Assembly: GCA_963921825.1 (NCBI GenBank)
Contig: OY997594.1
Location: 62,109,675 to 62,173,674 of the forward strand
Direction: 5' to 3'
Length of the DNA: 64,000 bases
Origin: Erodium maritimum
Lineage: Eukaryota; Streptophyta; Magnoliopsida; Geraniales; Geraniaceae
The position numbers and the translations under genes are program-made. The notes under the pieces are model-generated. The model saw only the letters and a list, made by a program, of their open reading frames with translations, ran no database searches and had not been told where the DNA came from. Positions 31,961-44,535 of the stretch are shown one piece after another. Every line of letters begins with the position of its first letter. The first letter of the stretch is position 1.

Positions 31961-33360
31961 ATTTTTAGAAATTTCACAGTATGCTCCTTTCTTAGAGGAA
32001 TACAAGGCTATATATTAAAGATCACAAGAGAAATAACACAAATAAAAACAAGGCCTAACATTGTGAGGCAAAGGAAACAAACAGGAAAAATAAAAGCTCA
32101 TGGACCAAAATACTTCATTAGGTTGTCTAGAAGGTGATACTACGATAACTTCCGAAGAAATCGGTACATCGAATCTAATTGGGAAGCTAGAACAGAGCGG
32201 GCCCCTTTCTAGATGATTGATACTAGAACTCTGGAAAATGCTCATAGAGTATATTCCATTAGCAGTCGAGACAAAAAAAAAACAGTCGATGAAGCCCGAG
32301 AGTGACAGTATGGACAGTCTTGTAACCAATGACTTGGATGAATCAATTGGACTAGGCATCCTCCGAGAAACTAGCCGACGCCGTCCCCCTTCTGATAATA
32401 ATGAAGGTCTTTAAAAATGTAAAGATGTCGGTCCCGATCTAGTAGGAGAATGTCACATAGGTACATGGTGGAACCGATGCCACCCTACGTCTAGTGACGC
32501 GATATTACTATAATACCCCCATTGGACCACGAAGTCCTCATTGATCGAGGCGATGGTGCATTCCGCCCCTCGCCGGTTGGACTATCAAACCATTGGACCA
32601 TGTGGGGCCCTTGAGCCAGTGCTCGGGATTCGCATCAGACTGAAGATCATCTAAGCTCAAACATCAGACAAGTACAACCAATCGCCGAATGAGAAAAGGT
32701 CCCTACGGTACTTGTCCACTATATAACCAAATAGACAACAATTGTAGATCGAAAGACTGGCCGACTACTCCTGATGCCTCAACTCTGTCCTCCTCCACTA
32801 CTATTACTGTAACCTTTCCCTCCCAAGATCACCCCAAAGCTGCCGCAACCAATGACACCTCGGTGTTCAACAAGGTCAGGCACCACCGATGATCGGCCAC
32901 CCAAACACCTCATCCCACCACTAGGCAACGAGATCGGAACCACCATGACAACCCTCACTGGTGGATCCTCGCAACGCTCTGTGTAGTCGCCCTACACCTA
33001 TATCCATGACGATGTATCCCTTGGATGGACCATTTGGTTCTCCACCTCAACAGCGATATGGCCGCCCAAGGCCAAACCTAGGGCCCTATTCCCCATCGGC
33101 ACGACAAGGATGATGTCGTACCCACCGTCACCAGGGGCAAAACCCTTGCCTCGGCCTCCACAACTCATGTTTCTGAGCAAAACTATCGACGATTGAAACT
33201 GCTCATGCACATCTTCAAAACTCAAACCCCACATCAGAAGCAATAACAAAAGAGACAAGGTCATGATCAAGTGATCAAACACCAAAAGAAAAACCATGAT
33301 CAAGGTAGTGATCAAGCCTGAAACCAAAATCAACAACGGTAAAAACCCTAGTCTCTTCTA
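31961..33360 (-). other. Probable 5' part of the antisense LINE
   Basis: This region lies directly upstream (on the minus strand) of the RT segments, where an endonuclease domain and ORF1 would be expected. Several open stretches exist (for example 33336-32998 with SCGGRGKGFAPGDGGYD), but I cannot identify catalytic motifs. Assignment rests on position only. Confidence 0.35.
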
Positions 33361-33558
33361 TTCTCTAGGTCCCACTACCCGAATATGATCAGATAAGGGT
33401 TAGGTCTGAAGCTAATAACTTATTCAATTGTAATATGAAAACGCTCCTTTTGAATTCATGTGTCACTTTACCTCTCAAACGCTATAATAGACTCTCTTAA
33501 AGCTTCAACATAATAATTTAAAATATCGGTTATCTCTTATGTTTACTTTTAAACAATG

Positions 33559-36348
33559 AGTTAATTACATTCGCCTACCCTGTACTATACACGTTTAATG
33601 GAAAAAAATATCCCAAAGTCATTTCGTAATGAATACATACCCCGAACTAACACTCAATAACAACATCCCCCTTCCATCCAATTTTCTCATCCATTTACTG
33701 TTTATGTTTTTAGAAATTCCAAAAATATCCTTACTTAATAATAAATAAACATAAACAAAATTATTATAAAATAATAAATAATATAATTCATAAAATAGAT
33801 ATATAATAAATAAGTGTAAAATTCAAAAAAAAAAACAAAAAAATTCCAGAACCTTCTCATCCATCTAATCATATACTAAGCCTATATTAATATTATCTAA
33901 ATAGATGCTTAATCTACCTATCTAATAGCATCCACAACGCTTACCACCGACATTGGCGAGGAGGAACTGGCGGGGATGATTAAAATATATTTTTTGGGCC
34001 TCTCCGTCGACTCACCACCAGCCCTAAAGGCCATGGCCCTGTAATGCTAAAAATTTTGGATGAATTTTGGCTTCTGACTTTTGGCCCTGCAATGCTCAAC
34101 GCCAGCGATAAATGTTGGCGGCATGCTCAATGGCTCTCTTCCCCGCCAACGTTGAATCGGCGGTTCCCCGCATGCTCCCCGTCGTCGACTGCTCACCGCC
34201 AGCTCCCCACCTAAGGTTGTGGATGCTCTAACCCCCCACCTTTCCACTTCAGATCCTTACTCATTAATCCCAGATATCCATCATCAATTCTTATCTCATA
34301 TCATCCTAATCTTCGTGAGGACTCGGACCCGAAAATCACCCTCTCAAGATCAAGATCTCTAACACCATAACCTCCTCTTCGTCTCTCTGCAACCTCACAT
34401 ATTGTGGGGGGTCGATGTTGGGGCGTGAGAGAAATTGTACACGACGAGGCTGGAGTTGGCGTGAGAGCGGTGTGCGGTCCTTGTCTCGTCGGTAGAATAA
34501 TTGAGATATGGTAGAGGGCGGCCAGATCGGGCTTCTTCTCCAATTCTTCCATCTCTCAAAATCGAGCCATCTTGGGTTTCTCGAACAGATCCGATAGGGT
34601 AGCATTTATGGTTTTTTTTTGTTGAATCCATCGCAGGCGAAGGGAATAACTGATGACCTTTTTTTTCTTTAGAAATCCTTTCACGCCGCTCCGCTGCCTA
34701 GTCTCCAAAGGTCAGAAAGATTTGGTGGCGTGAGAAACTTGGTCGTCGAAAGCCATGGAAGCAACACCAATAGTAGATCTGGCAAAGAGAAGCCTCTATT
34801 TCTCGTTTTCTTTTTTGTTTAAATTTTGGGGTTGGAAGTTAAGGTTGAGAATCTAGGTTAAGGATGTGGGGATGGGAAGAATATGAAAATATTAGATGAG
34901 GTGAATTGGAGTTCGTTGATGGAGATGTGTGTGAATTGGAGTTCTGAGTTAGGGATTTGGTCAGTGGCATAGTCGTTGATGGTGCAACTAGTATTAGTAT
35001 TGGAAGAACAAAATCAAGAAAAGGGATTTCCTCCTTTTCTTTCCTCTCTTTCTTGTATGTTTGTGTGTGGGTTTTAATTTTCTTTTGACTTTGTTTGGGT
35101 CTGGTGTGTGGGTTGTTTCGATGTTTAGGCTGAGTGTCTTGTTGTTTCTCTTGTTTTTTTTTATTGCTTTTGGAGTTTGTTGGTGTTGGTACTGAACATC
35201 TAGTACCTGGAAATCCTCCGTGTTTCCTGATCTGTATTGGAGCTGTGGTGGACAGGTTGGGGGCAAAATCGGTTCCCTTCTACAATTAGGAGTTTGGTGG
35301 GTTGGTACTGAACTTCTTGTGCCTGAAGTTTCTCTGTGTTTTCCTGATTTATGTAGGTTTCTGCAATTTTGTGTCTGGGAATTTTTTCTGCAACACTTGG
35401 GACCTCTTATTTGGTGTTTACTACTTGTTTTTCGGGGGGAAGGGGGTGGGTGGGTGGGGGGACTTTGAACTTTTTTTCCGTTGACTTGGATTGTTAACTT
35501 TTGTTTCTAGGGGTTTGTTGTATTTATCACAAGGTTAAGGTTTATGGTAAAGGGGTCTTACTGTATTGAAGGGTTTTGGGTGTATTTCTTGCAGTACAAG
35601 TCTACTCGGTTGGGACTTGAAAATAGTCGACATGGTCTGTATGTTCTAATTGAGGGTTTCACTTGGCCTGGTCTTCTATTTAGAAGACTAGGTTTATAAA
35701 ATTTTCAAAAATTGCTGATAATTTGTTTTAATTAAATATGATGTTTTATTGAAATTGTATTTTGATTTGTATGATATTTTTGAGATATTACATTGAAAAT
35801 GTTCATAAAGAGAAATTTAAGAATTAAGGTAGGATTCGATAAATAAATGAAAATAGTTCAAAAATAAATAATTAAAAATCTGATGTTTTTTTAAAAGAAA
35901 TTGAATTTTAAAATTAAAAATAAAATTTTAAAATAAAAATCGGTTTTTAGAAAATAAAATAATTTTTATAAAATAAAAAATATTATATTTTATGTAAATT
36001 TAAAATAATTTTTATCAATTTATAAATATTTTATTTTTGAAATATTAAATTAAAGGGTAATAAATATCTGGAAAAAAATAACAATTCATTGATTTTATGA
36101 CATGAGAGTGTAAATTCGGATAATAGTCGAGGATATTTTTGTTATTTTATAAAAAACTAACAGACATGAATGAAACTGTGATATTGTTATTGTGTGTTAG
36201 TTCAGCGTAAGTTGTCGTTACGATTTTTTTGAGTTATTTATCCGTTAAACGTATATAATCTGGATAAGTGAACATAATTTTTGTTTGAAATGAGTATAGA
36301 GGTATTGTATTACCGTAGAACATCAACTTTACAGGGTAGTACATAACT
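33559..36348. mobile_element. Long inverted-repeat element, probably Mutator-like
   Basis: The outer ends share TACCCTGTA (33577-33585 and, reversed, near 36331-36339). The inverted similarity continues for about 200 bp, including GAACTAACACTCAATAACAA against GAACTAACACACAATAACAA. Inside are a GC-rich exon-like stretch (34235-34600, minus strand open frames), a T-rich middle and an AT tract (35860-36060) like those in the two Mutator-like elements at 7 and 16 kb. I found no clear target duplication, so boundaries are approximate. No transposase is seen. Confidence 0.6.
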
Positions 36349-37250
36349 GTCCAGGATTCCAGATATTTGTCCCGGTCGACCGTAGTCCACCAAGCGCTCA
36401 TGGATCTATAAAAATAGTATGCTTTGAATCGCAGATCCGAACTTAGGAGTTCCTCTTACTGACATTTCAAAAATACCAAACAGAAAATAACTAGTCCAAC
36501 AATCGAAAAGACCTAACCAAACCAAACTAAAATTAGAAAAGACATAAAGCAAGCTTGAAATGAGTGCTCTAAGTGCGGCTTTCCCGAGACTTCCTAGCAC
36601 CGGGAGTCCCGGGCCTGTGGGTATAGTCCGTAATCGGACCTTCCCACCCCGCCGGGTCTTCTCATTCTTCCATAGGAGGCTGTAACACCTCCGTCTGTGA
36701 ATCTTGGGACACCTCCTCGTCCCTCATCCCCGAGCAGATCTGTCTGAGCTCTGATGTGTCGTGGGGCCGCGACGTTGCTTTCCCCAACTCAACATGGGGG
36801 AGCAGCATGTTCGACCATGCTGGAGACTGTGCCTGCTCACGCCGGCGAGGTTGCATCATTGGTTGCCGATTGTCAGACGAGACCGAGCCCGGTATGGGTT
36901 ACTCGTGAGGGGAATCGACCGGTGGGTGCTTCCGGATCAGAGCCATGCCCTATGGTGAGGCCACATGGTGACCGTGGATGGCTCGGCGATAGATCAAAAC
37001 CCGTCGGGGCGACGGGGGAGTAGTTCGGTGCGAGACCTTAGTAGGGTTGAGGGAGAGCGCGACGGCCATTTGAGAGAAGGTTGCAGGGTGTATTGGAGAG
37101 ATGAAGATCGGAGAGGTAAATATCAGAGATGTGGAGATCGGAGAGGTGAAGATCGATATAGATAGGCTACAGAACAAGGTGAATCCTAAAAGGATAGATG
37201 TACAACCCAGAAAGGTTATTCAGGGCACACCTTAATTGAGCGCAATAAAT
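36349..37250 (-). mobile_element. LINE 3' fragment, antisense
   Basis: Read on the minus strand, 36,600-36,350 matches the 3' end of the element at 53,840-54,060. Shared landmarks are GTTCGGATCTGCGATTCAAAG against GTTTGGATCTGCGAATCAAAG, then ATCTGGAATCCTGGAC against GGTATCCGGGACTATTAG. The GC-rich part at 36,620-37,180 has ORF1-like open stretches with no knuckle visible. Its end abuts the inverted-repeat element at 36,348. Confidence 0.55.
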
Positions 37251-37884
37251 AATATATAAGTGAGCATAACTAATCCTTAAACAAATATTTTTTTTTATCT
37301 ATTTTGAGATAATAGTGAGCTGCAAAACCTAGTATATACTGTAAATTTCGATAAACAGAATGCTTTAAATTATTGATTTTTTTTACAGATAATTGTAATT
37401 TGTTATCTTAAGATGAAGACGTGAAGAAGAGAACTCCATGAAACCATACATGTATGCTCACTTATTCATGAATCATTATGTGGTTGGTCAACAAAGCAGC
37501 ATAGTGGCCTAAGGCAATTGCAAGATGATTAAATCCCACCCAACGCCATAAACCTAAAAAGGAACAACAGCCCACAGTATTTTGTTTATTGTCTAAAATT
37601 CATTGAATATAACAACAATTGTTTAAAATGAGTTGTTTTTTTAGTTTTGAATTCAATGTACAGTGACAGCCTTACCTATGAAATTTTACCAAATTCAGTC
37701 AGTCAAACAAAAACATTTTCAGTCATTCAAACAATTATTTGGAAATAGATAAAAAAAAAATGTAGATGTGATGTGATCATGATTTGAGGGTCCACTGGCT
37801 CACTTTCAAAATTTTAAATTAAATCATTTCAGGAGGCATTATATTTTATACCATCTGATGTTTTACGTCCTGTTAATTTTATTT
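37251..37884. other. AT-rich spacer, nothing recognised
   Basis: No open frame of note, no repeat structure and no terminal motif were found between the LINE fragment and the MITE. Confidence 0.4.
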
Positions 37885-38284
37885 GAGTAATTTTCACCTC
37901 AATATTCTAATTATTAATTTTTTTCCATCTCAATACCCTAACTATTTTTAGTGACACCTCAATGCCCTAAAATACATTTTTTTTTCACTTTGATATCCGC
38001 CGTCAATTTGTCATCCATTTTTGGATGAAAACACTTAAAAAGTCCATAATACCACTCACTAACAATCAAAATTTTAAAAACATACCATTGATTTTCAAAA
38101 TTTCTTTAAAAATCAGTTTTTAATGTCACAAAAATGCATTTTAGGGTAGTGAGGTGCCACAAAAAATAGTTAAGGTATTGAGGTGAAAAAAATTAGCATT
38201 CTAGGGTATTGGGGTGCCACTAAAAATAGTTGGGGTATTAGGGTGAAAAAAATTAATAGTTAGGTATTTAGGTGAAAATTACCC
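37885..38284. mobile_element. Mutator-like MITE, 400 bp
   Basis: The ends GAGTAATTTTCACCTCAATA and reversed GGGTAATTTTCACCTAAATA are flanked by the 9-bp duplication ATTTTATTT at 37876-37884 and 38285-38293. The arms contain tandem ACCTCAATACCCTAACTATT units and a CCGCCGTCAATTTGTCATCC block. Both are shared with the element at 16056-17703, of which this is a deletion derivative. Confidence 0.85.
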
Positions 38285-38329
38285 ATTTTATTTTGATGAA
38301 TTTTGTTCAAAATTATCCTAACTTTTTTT

Positions 38330-38331
<2 letters not shown>

Positions 38332-38361
<30 letters not shown>
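38332..38361 (+). repeat. Poly-G run of 30 bases
   Basis: A pure G run directly follows nine T's. The flanking words (CCTAACTTTTTTTTT before, GAATGGATTATCC after) resemble the sequence at 42,715-42,760, where the run is only TTTTGCGGGGAAGGGAATTA. Confidence 0.9.
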
Positions 38362-38362
<1 letters not shown>

Positions 38363-39467
38363 ATGGATTATCCTAACTTCTAATATATGTCTAATACGAA
38401 CTTCCCCGTGTAGTTCACGCAGGCCGTAGACGGCTTCACGCGCAAAAACAAATTCTACGCGCAGGTTTGTTCGGCCTCTCACGGCTTCTCACTTCCCCTC
38501 TCCATCAAATTGTAGACTCTCTACCTGCCACAACCCTTCTTCTTCCTCCACACACAAGCATCAGTTACAACCCTTCCTCCACCCAAAAGCATCAGTTACA
38601 ACCCCATCCATAATTGCTTTGTCTGTTGGAATCAACAGTCGTGACAACGATAGTTATATATGTAGCCCAAGGTCATATGCAGTTCGTTTTTTCGGCTCAA
38701 CGAAGGTTTGTTCTCGCTTTCTCTCTCGCCGGAGCTTCCAGGCCTCGGTTTGTCAGGGGATAGGGGAAATAGGATGGTTCATAATGGGATTGGAGAATTC
38801 AGGTCGAGGTACTGCTCTTTCTCAACCTGGAATTGTTCGTTTATCGTAGAAATTACTATTATGTTTCTTTTCGTTTTCTGTCAAACTGGGATTTCATAGG
38901 ACTACCCATGTTTGAAAGAGTTAGGCAACTGATTGAGTTTATTCAAATCTATTCCTGCTCTCTTTTTTTGGATGAGATGTTTTGTTTCTTTCAGTTTGTG
39001 CTCTGTCTCTATTTTTTCTGATTTGATTTTGACTTATTTACGGTTTTGGTTTCTAGGAGACAAGAGATGAGGGGAATGTGAAATTTTCCAATGTTAGCAT
39101 TATGTTAGATTGGAATCCATTCATGGGTTTTTGCTTCATTGTCATTTTATATTGATCCTAGAATTGTTTTGATCGCTGAACACATTGTTTCATAACATAA
39201 CTATTTCCGAATTGCAGGGTTTACAGGTTTTGATCTATACGGTTAGGATTTGGATCCTTTGTTCTCGCTCTTCCACTTCAGGTAATCATCCATGTTGGAT
39301 TGAAGTCTTTTTTAAGCTGTGTTTGTCCTAAACATCTAGCCTAAGGTTTTGTATAGTTTGATGAAATAAGTGTGTCCGAGTATTTACTAACTCTTTTTAA
39401 TGAGATTTGTTCATGTAGTGCAGATTCTTATGTATGTGGTTAGACCTTATTAGGAAGAACAACCATG

Positions 39468-39745
39468 CATTCCCTTATTATTTGATTTTGAATGACGCAT
39501 TTCAATCATTTTACTTGGTTTCTTTTGTTTATGTTGAATCCATTCCCCGTGTAGTTCCTGCAGGTCCAAAGCAACCTTGTGTTGGGACTGTGGGATGCTA
39601 GAGATCGGTCATTAAATTTATTTGACTGCTCTGAAACTTTAATATGGTTATGTGGAACAGCCATGCATTCCCTTATTATTTGATTTTGAATGATGCATTT
39701 CAATCATTCTACTTGGTTTCTTTTGTTTATGTTGAATCCATTCTT
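39468..39745 (+). repeat. Direct duplication of about 80 bp
   Basis: GCATTCCCTTATTATTTGAT and the following 60 bp occur at about 39468-39546 and again at 39664-39742 with two differences or so. The copies lie inside the Helitron-like region. Confidence 0.85.
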
Positions 39746-41167
39746 TCATTATTAATGCTATTGACCCAAAGACGAAAAAGAGCTTGCAACTATTACGTTT
39801 AAGACAGGTACCCCTTGCAGTTATACGATCTGGTTTGCTTATGTGCATTTTGCATTGCATATGCTCCATTTTTTTTTCTGATTACCTTATTGATTCATTT
39901 AGTTCCATGTGCCCTTATGGGTTCACTTTTTAAAATTTAAAAGCTATAGTTGTGTGTTTCTTTTTAAAAACAAATTTTCCTCTAAATATTGAAACCCAAT
40001 AGGAGCCCAGCCTACTCAATTCACCTTCTACTCATTTCTTATATCCCATTCTTAGCATCATTCTTAAACCCATCAGAGTACGTGTTTCAATATATGTGTT
40101 AAGATGTTAAAATTTTGTTCGTAGGTTTGTACAGGTGTAATGAAGTTATTTTTTGTGGTTTAGCTTCATACGATTAGAGTCAAATAGAAACTGGCATTCT
40201 GTTTAGTCAAATTTGTTAAGATTAATTAAAGCAAAATTTGTAATTGTTTAGTCAGATTGTTTTCCTTGTGTTCTTGGCAATACAACCTGCGCATTACTCT
40301 CTTCCAAAAAGAAAGTATTGTTGGGTACTTTATGCTTAATTTAACTCATACGCTCTTTCTTACTCTAAATTCTGAAGTTAGAGATGGAGAGAATGTCGAT
40401 CTTGGTAATTTTTTGTCCGTTTTACTTGCTTGGTGTAGTTGATCATTTGATTTATTTCTGTTTAATGCTAATACTGTTATCCCAGTTTTTCATACCATGT
40501 TCAAAAAAAGGAATAAATTGCTTTTATTACGAAAATTAATATGACACCTCTTGGCCTATACATCATTATCTAATATTGGCTAATATAGTTGATCATTTTT
40601 TTTAATATATAAATGTTGGTATGTTGCTAGAGTTGTGGTTGAATTGTGGAGGTCCTCAAACATACCAGTATAGATTTTCCGGCTTATCTACTACAGGATA
40701 ATGGCTTACAAATCTCGCTACCTATTTTACTGTACTATACTTTTTTTGGTTATGTGCTTTGGTGTTTTTAGTTATGTTCAACACACATTTCCCAATTTTT
40801 TTCCCCAGTTCTATTGAAATTGGATGCATGTTCATATGGCTTCATTTTTGTTGTTTCTCTTAATACTTCACCTTAGGAATTAAATGGCACATTTTTCTGG
40901 TCCTTCACCATAGAAATTTGGCGTCCATCTCTAAACAAAAGTGCCATTGCGTTTTTTGTAATCTATTTGTTCGCTGGTGTATCGCTTTTCCAGGCCATTC
41001 TCTGTTGTTTTATCCTTCTACCTGCTTTACTGTACTGCACTTTTTTTAAATGTGCTTTGGTGTTCATAGATACGTTTAATACAGTCTAGACAACATCATT
41101 CCGTGGATCGATTACTCCGTTTTTTAGAATTTATAATTGCTGTTGTTTTTTTACCTGTTTGTTACAC

Positions 41168-41328
41168 ATATTCCCTTCCCGTTTGTTCGTGTTGACTTTC
41201 CTTGCATCCAGGTTCTGTTCAATCTGGTTTACTGTTCCTTTCTTTCATTCCCTTCCCGTTTGTTCGTGTTGACTTTCCTTGCATCCAGGTTCTGTTCAAT
41301 TTGGTTTACTGTTCCTTTCTCTCATTCC
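41168..41328 (+). repeat. Tandem duplication of about 82 bp
   Basis: A block starting ATTCCCTTCCCGTTTGTTCG and running through CAGGTTCTGTTCAATCTGGT is repeated immediately, nearly unchanged. Both copies include a splice-acceptor-like CCAG|GTT. Confidence 0.9.
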
Positions 41329-42317
41329 GGCTAACACTTCGTATGTTGTCTGTTCTTCTTCCCATGTAGGGCTGCCATGCGTCATCCCGCCAGGTGAGCT
41401 CCTTCTTCTATTTGGTTCAGAATTTTGGATTCGCTTAATTGTATGTTATTGCCTCCCGCTGCTATTTTGGAGTAATTTTTTGGGTTTCACTTACTGTTTT
41501 TGTATGTTGGCAATTGTGTTTTTTTTTGTCATGTTTGTTTGTGACGCAAATTTAGGGATGCTTTGTCGTATGTTTCTAGAGTGCTTTTCGAATTTTCAAT
41601 TGTTGTTGTTGTGCGTTAGCAATTATGTTTGTGTCACCCTCTATCACAGTCAAGAATTTTTCGAATTCCAATTTTCTGTTTCGTTTCGGTTAGAATAGCA
41701 ATGGATACTCGATGACTAATCTGTACTTTTATTACAGTATGCTCATGGAAAGAGTGTTCAACATTGGTGCAATGAGAAAAGAGAGATAATTTGAGAGATT
41801 TGTCATCACGTATGCTTCATTTATTTGATGTACCCTTATCCTCATAAAGACCATCACAATTGCGTTGTAGACTATATTTCTTATGTGAACGTTAGAGCTT
41901 CAAATCATTCTTGATCTAATTGATAGTTTTGTAAATATACAATGAACAACCTTATCAACCTGGTTGTACTGCTCCAGCTTCTCCACATCGCCCTGAAGAC
42001 ACTAACATTGATATTGGGTAAGCCAAGTTTTGTTTACAGTTTATGTTTCAATATATCGCTATTGGTATTATGCATCAAAATATATGTTTTTCTTATATTT
42101 TACTCAAGTCCCTTGGTCTCTAGAAACCAACAGCCGCGATGATGGAGTTCACTGCCCCGGCCTATATATGTGCCATAGGCTCCTCCTCAACGATTGGTTC
42201 AATTCGAAGAAGGTTGGTCTTTTGATTTGTTGCATCTATTTCTGGGCTTTGATTGTTTGTTTGTTGATTTTGTCTTGTGAAACTGGTTAGGGTTCTGACT
42301 AACGATGTGTATTTTTC

Positions 42318-42410
42318 CCCGTTTGTTCTTTCTTCCATTCAGGTCTGTCACACGCCCGTTTGTTCTTTCTCCCATTCAGGTCTGTCACACGTGATCCCTG
42401 CAGGTAAGCT
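42318..42410 (+). repeat. Tandem duplication of about 37 bp
   Basis: CCCGTTTGTTCTTTCTTCCA followed by TTCAGGTCTGTCACACG is repeated in tandem with one or two changes, duplicating an acceptor-like site. Confidence 0.85.
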
Positions 42411-42968
42411 TATTCTGCCATTTCTTTTTGGTCTACGATTTTCGCTTCCCTTTGCTGTGTGTTTATGCATCCCTTTTAATTTTGGAACGCTTCTCCAACT
42501 TTTCAGTTACTGTTGTTGTGCCCTAGCATATTTGTGTTAGATGATAACGCCCAACAGTGACCTCATTATTCCACCTTTTTGTGATTTTTACATTTTTTGT
42601 TCATGAATGTCTCTGAAACCAGTTAGGTGTGCTAATGATTACATTTTAGATCATGTTGTTTGTTCCACATCTGTAAAATTGATGTCCTCTTAAAATTGAT
42701 GTTACCAAAAAAAGTTCTAACTTTTTTTTTTTGCGGGGAAGGGAATTATGCTAGGATTAACAATAATGTCTTGCGAATGTGATGAGGACTTGATGAGATC
42801 AACTAAAGGGGATGAAAATCTGACACTTGGTTTTGTCTGGTTGAGCTTCTTGTATCAGAGCAACATGTATTCTTTCCTTACTACATGAGACTAATGCATT
42901 TTTTTCTTGCTTCCGTTATTGTAACATAAAACTATTCTAATGATCATTTTGTTGTATATTTAATTTTA

Positions 42969-43374
42969 GGGATAATTGTCAAAACATGCACTTATGTTTC
43001 GTCCACAAACGAAATAGTGCACAATGTTTTGTCCACGTCGCCTGGCTACCCTTATGAATCGTCCACACACTTCTGTCAGTAAAATTAACAGAATATTCGA
43101 ATTTGTAGCCTCACGTGCTATCATGTGCTTGTGTCTGAAATTTTTTTTGGACGAAATTGCCCTAACAATCCTCAGCCACTCATTTTTTTGGACGAAATTC
43201 TTATTTTTGAATTTCAAACCAAAAGGGCAAAATTGTCAATTCAGGTTCTGCTGTTACACTTTTCTAACATAAGTGCGTGGACGATTCATAAGGGTAGCCA
43301 GGCAACGTGGACAAAACATTGTGCACTATTTCGTTTGTGGACGAAACATAAGTGCATGTTTTGACAATTATCCC
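42969..43374. mobile_element. Mutator-like MITE, 406 bp, young
   Basis: Terminal inverted repeats of 104 bp starting GGGATAATTGTCAAAACATG differ at only two positions. The element is flanked by the 9-bp duplication TTAATTTTA at 42960-42968 and 43375-43383. It lies inside the Helitron-like region, so it inserted later. It carries no coding capacity. Confidence 0.93.
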
Positions 43375-44349
43375 TTAATTTTATTGAATTTTTCTGATGC
43401 TTGGAATTTTTGAAACATGGAAACCAAGTCTGAGATTGAGGACAACAAGGTTAAGCAGACACTAGAAGTCACTGCATCTACATAATTTTTTTGGTAATAC
43501 TCTTATCTCAACTTTTAATTCTCAAGAAAGACACTTGTATTTGAGGACTTCTCTGTTATCTTAATGTACTACTATATCTAACAAGTCAATGTTGTCATGT
43601 TAGGCTTAGCTCTGGTTTACAGGACACTTTTGACTGTTCATTGCTATCATGATACATTGGTGCACCAATTTATTTCCTACCACTTTTCCCACCCATGTGA
43701 TGTTTCTTACAACTTCGAGCTACACAATTAACAGTTTACAGGACACTTTTCCCACTCTTTGTCCATTGGTCAGTCGATGAAGACAACTCTGGTAAATGTT
43801 TTCTTCTAGCATCTTTTATACTTTGAAGGTTCACATGCCGAGAATTTGATTACATATGAAACCAGTTTCCCTTAAGTTCTACAAAGTCCATTTTACCAAC
43901 AAATTGCTACATAATCCAGAAAAGGACACATATGCCCCAACGAGAGGATGAAAGAAAATGAAAAATATTGGGTTAAGGTATTCAAATTCATTAATCTTAA
44001 CACAAAATGCTAAATCATTAGTCACTATGAACCTATAGCAACATAAGTTTAAGTTAAAAAAACGACGTTTTAAGTCATGGAAAACTTTTCTTTTGTTTGA
44101 TGCAGAATAGAATTTGTGATGCGTTTCTGAATCATGAATCTGATATGATCCTCCACTAAAGTGGTGATTCAGTTCTACATATTTCACTACCACCTTCATT
44201 GCTGGTGATCTGTGTATGCTCTTCTATACTAAAAAATCTTGATGCTCTTCATTTTACATTGCACTTAATATTATATGTATCATAGAGATAAATGTGTTCA
44301 ATAACTATTTAGAGGTCTTGAAGTCTGTTGACAGTACTGTGACCCAGTT

Positions 44350-44535
44350 CAGCAAGTCGATGGACAAAGAATGCGATATTAGAGTTTCATATCCATAGTA
44401 ATTAATAGATTTTAATTTATCTATACGTTTTCTGTAATCCATGTAGGTTTTTCAAGAGCTACTTCTGGTTAGGTTTATTTGCTATGTGACCCAGTTCAGC
44501 AAGTCGATGGACAAAGAATGCGATATTGAGTCAAT
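44350..44535 (+). repeat. Direct repeat of an exon-like segment
   Basis: TGTGACCCAGTTCAGCAAGT and the next 20 or so bases (ending GAATGCGATATT) occur near 44,338 and 44,486. The segment can be read as VTQFSKSMDKECDI. It looks like a captured exon that was duplicated with surrounding sequence. Confidence 0.8.

Noticed and set aside
36950-37177. Frame with repeated ISIFTSPIS units
   Set aside because: It arises from short GGAGAGGTGAAGATC-like repeats at the head of a LINE fragment and has no protein-family support.
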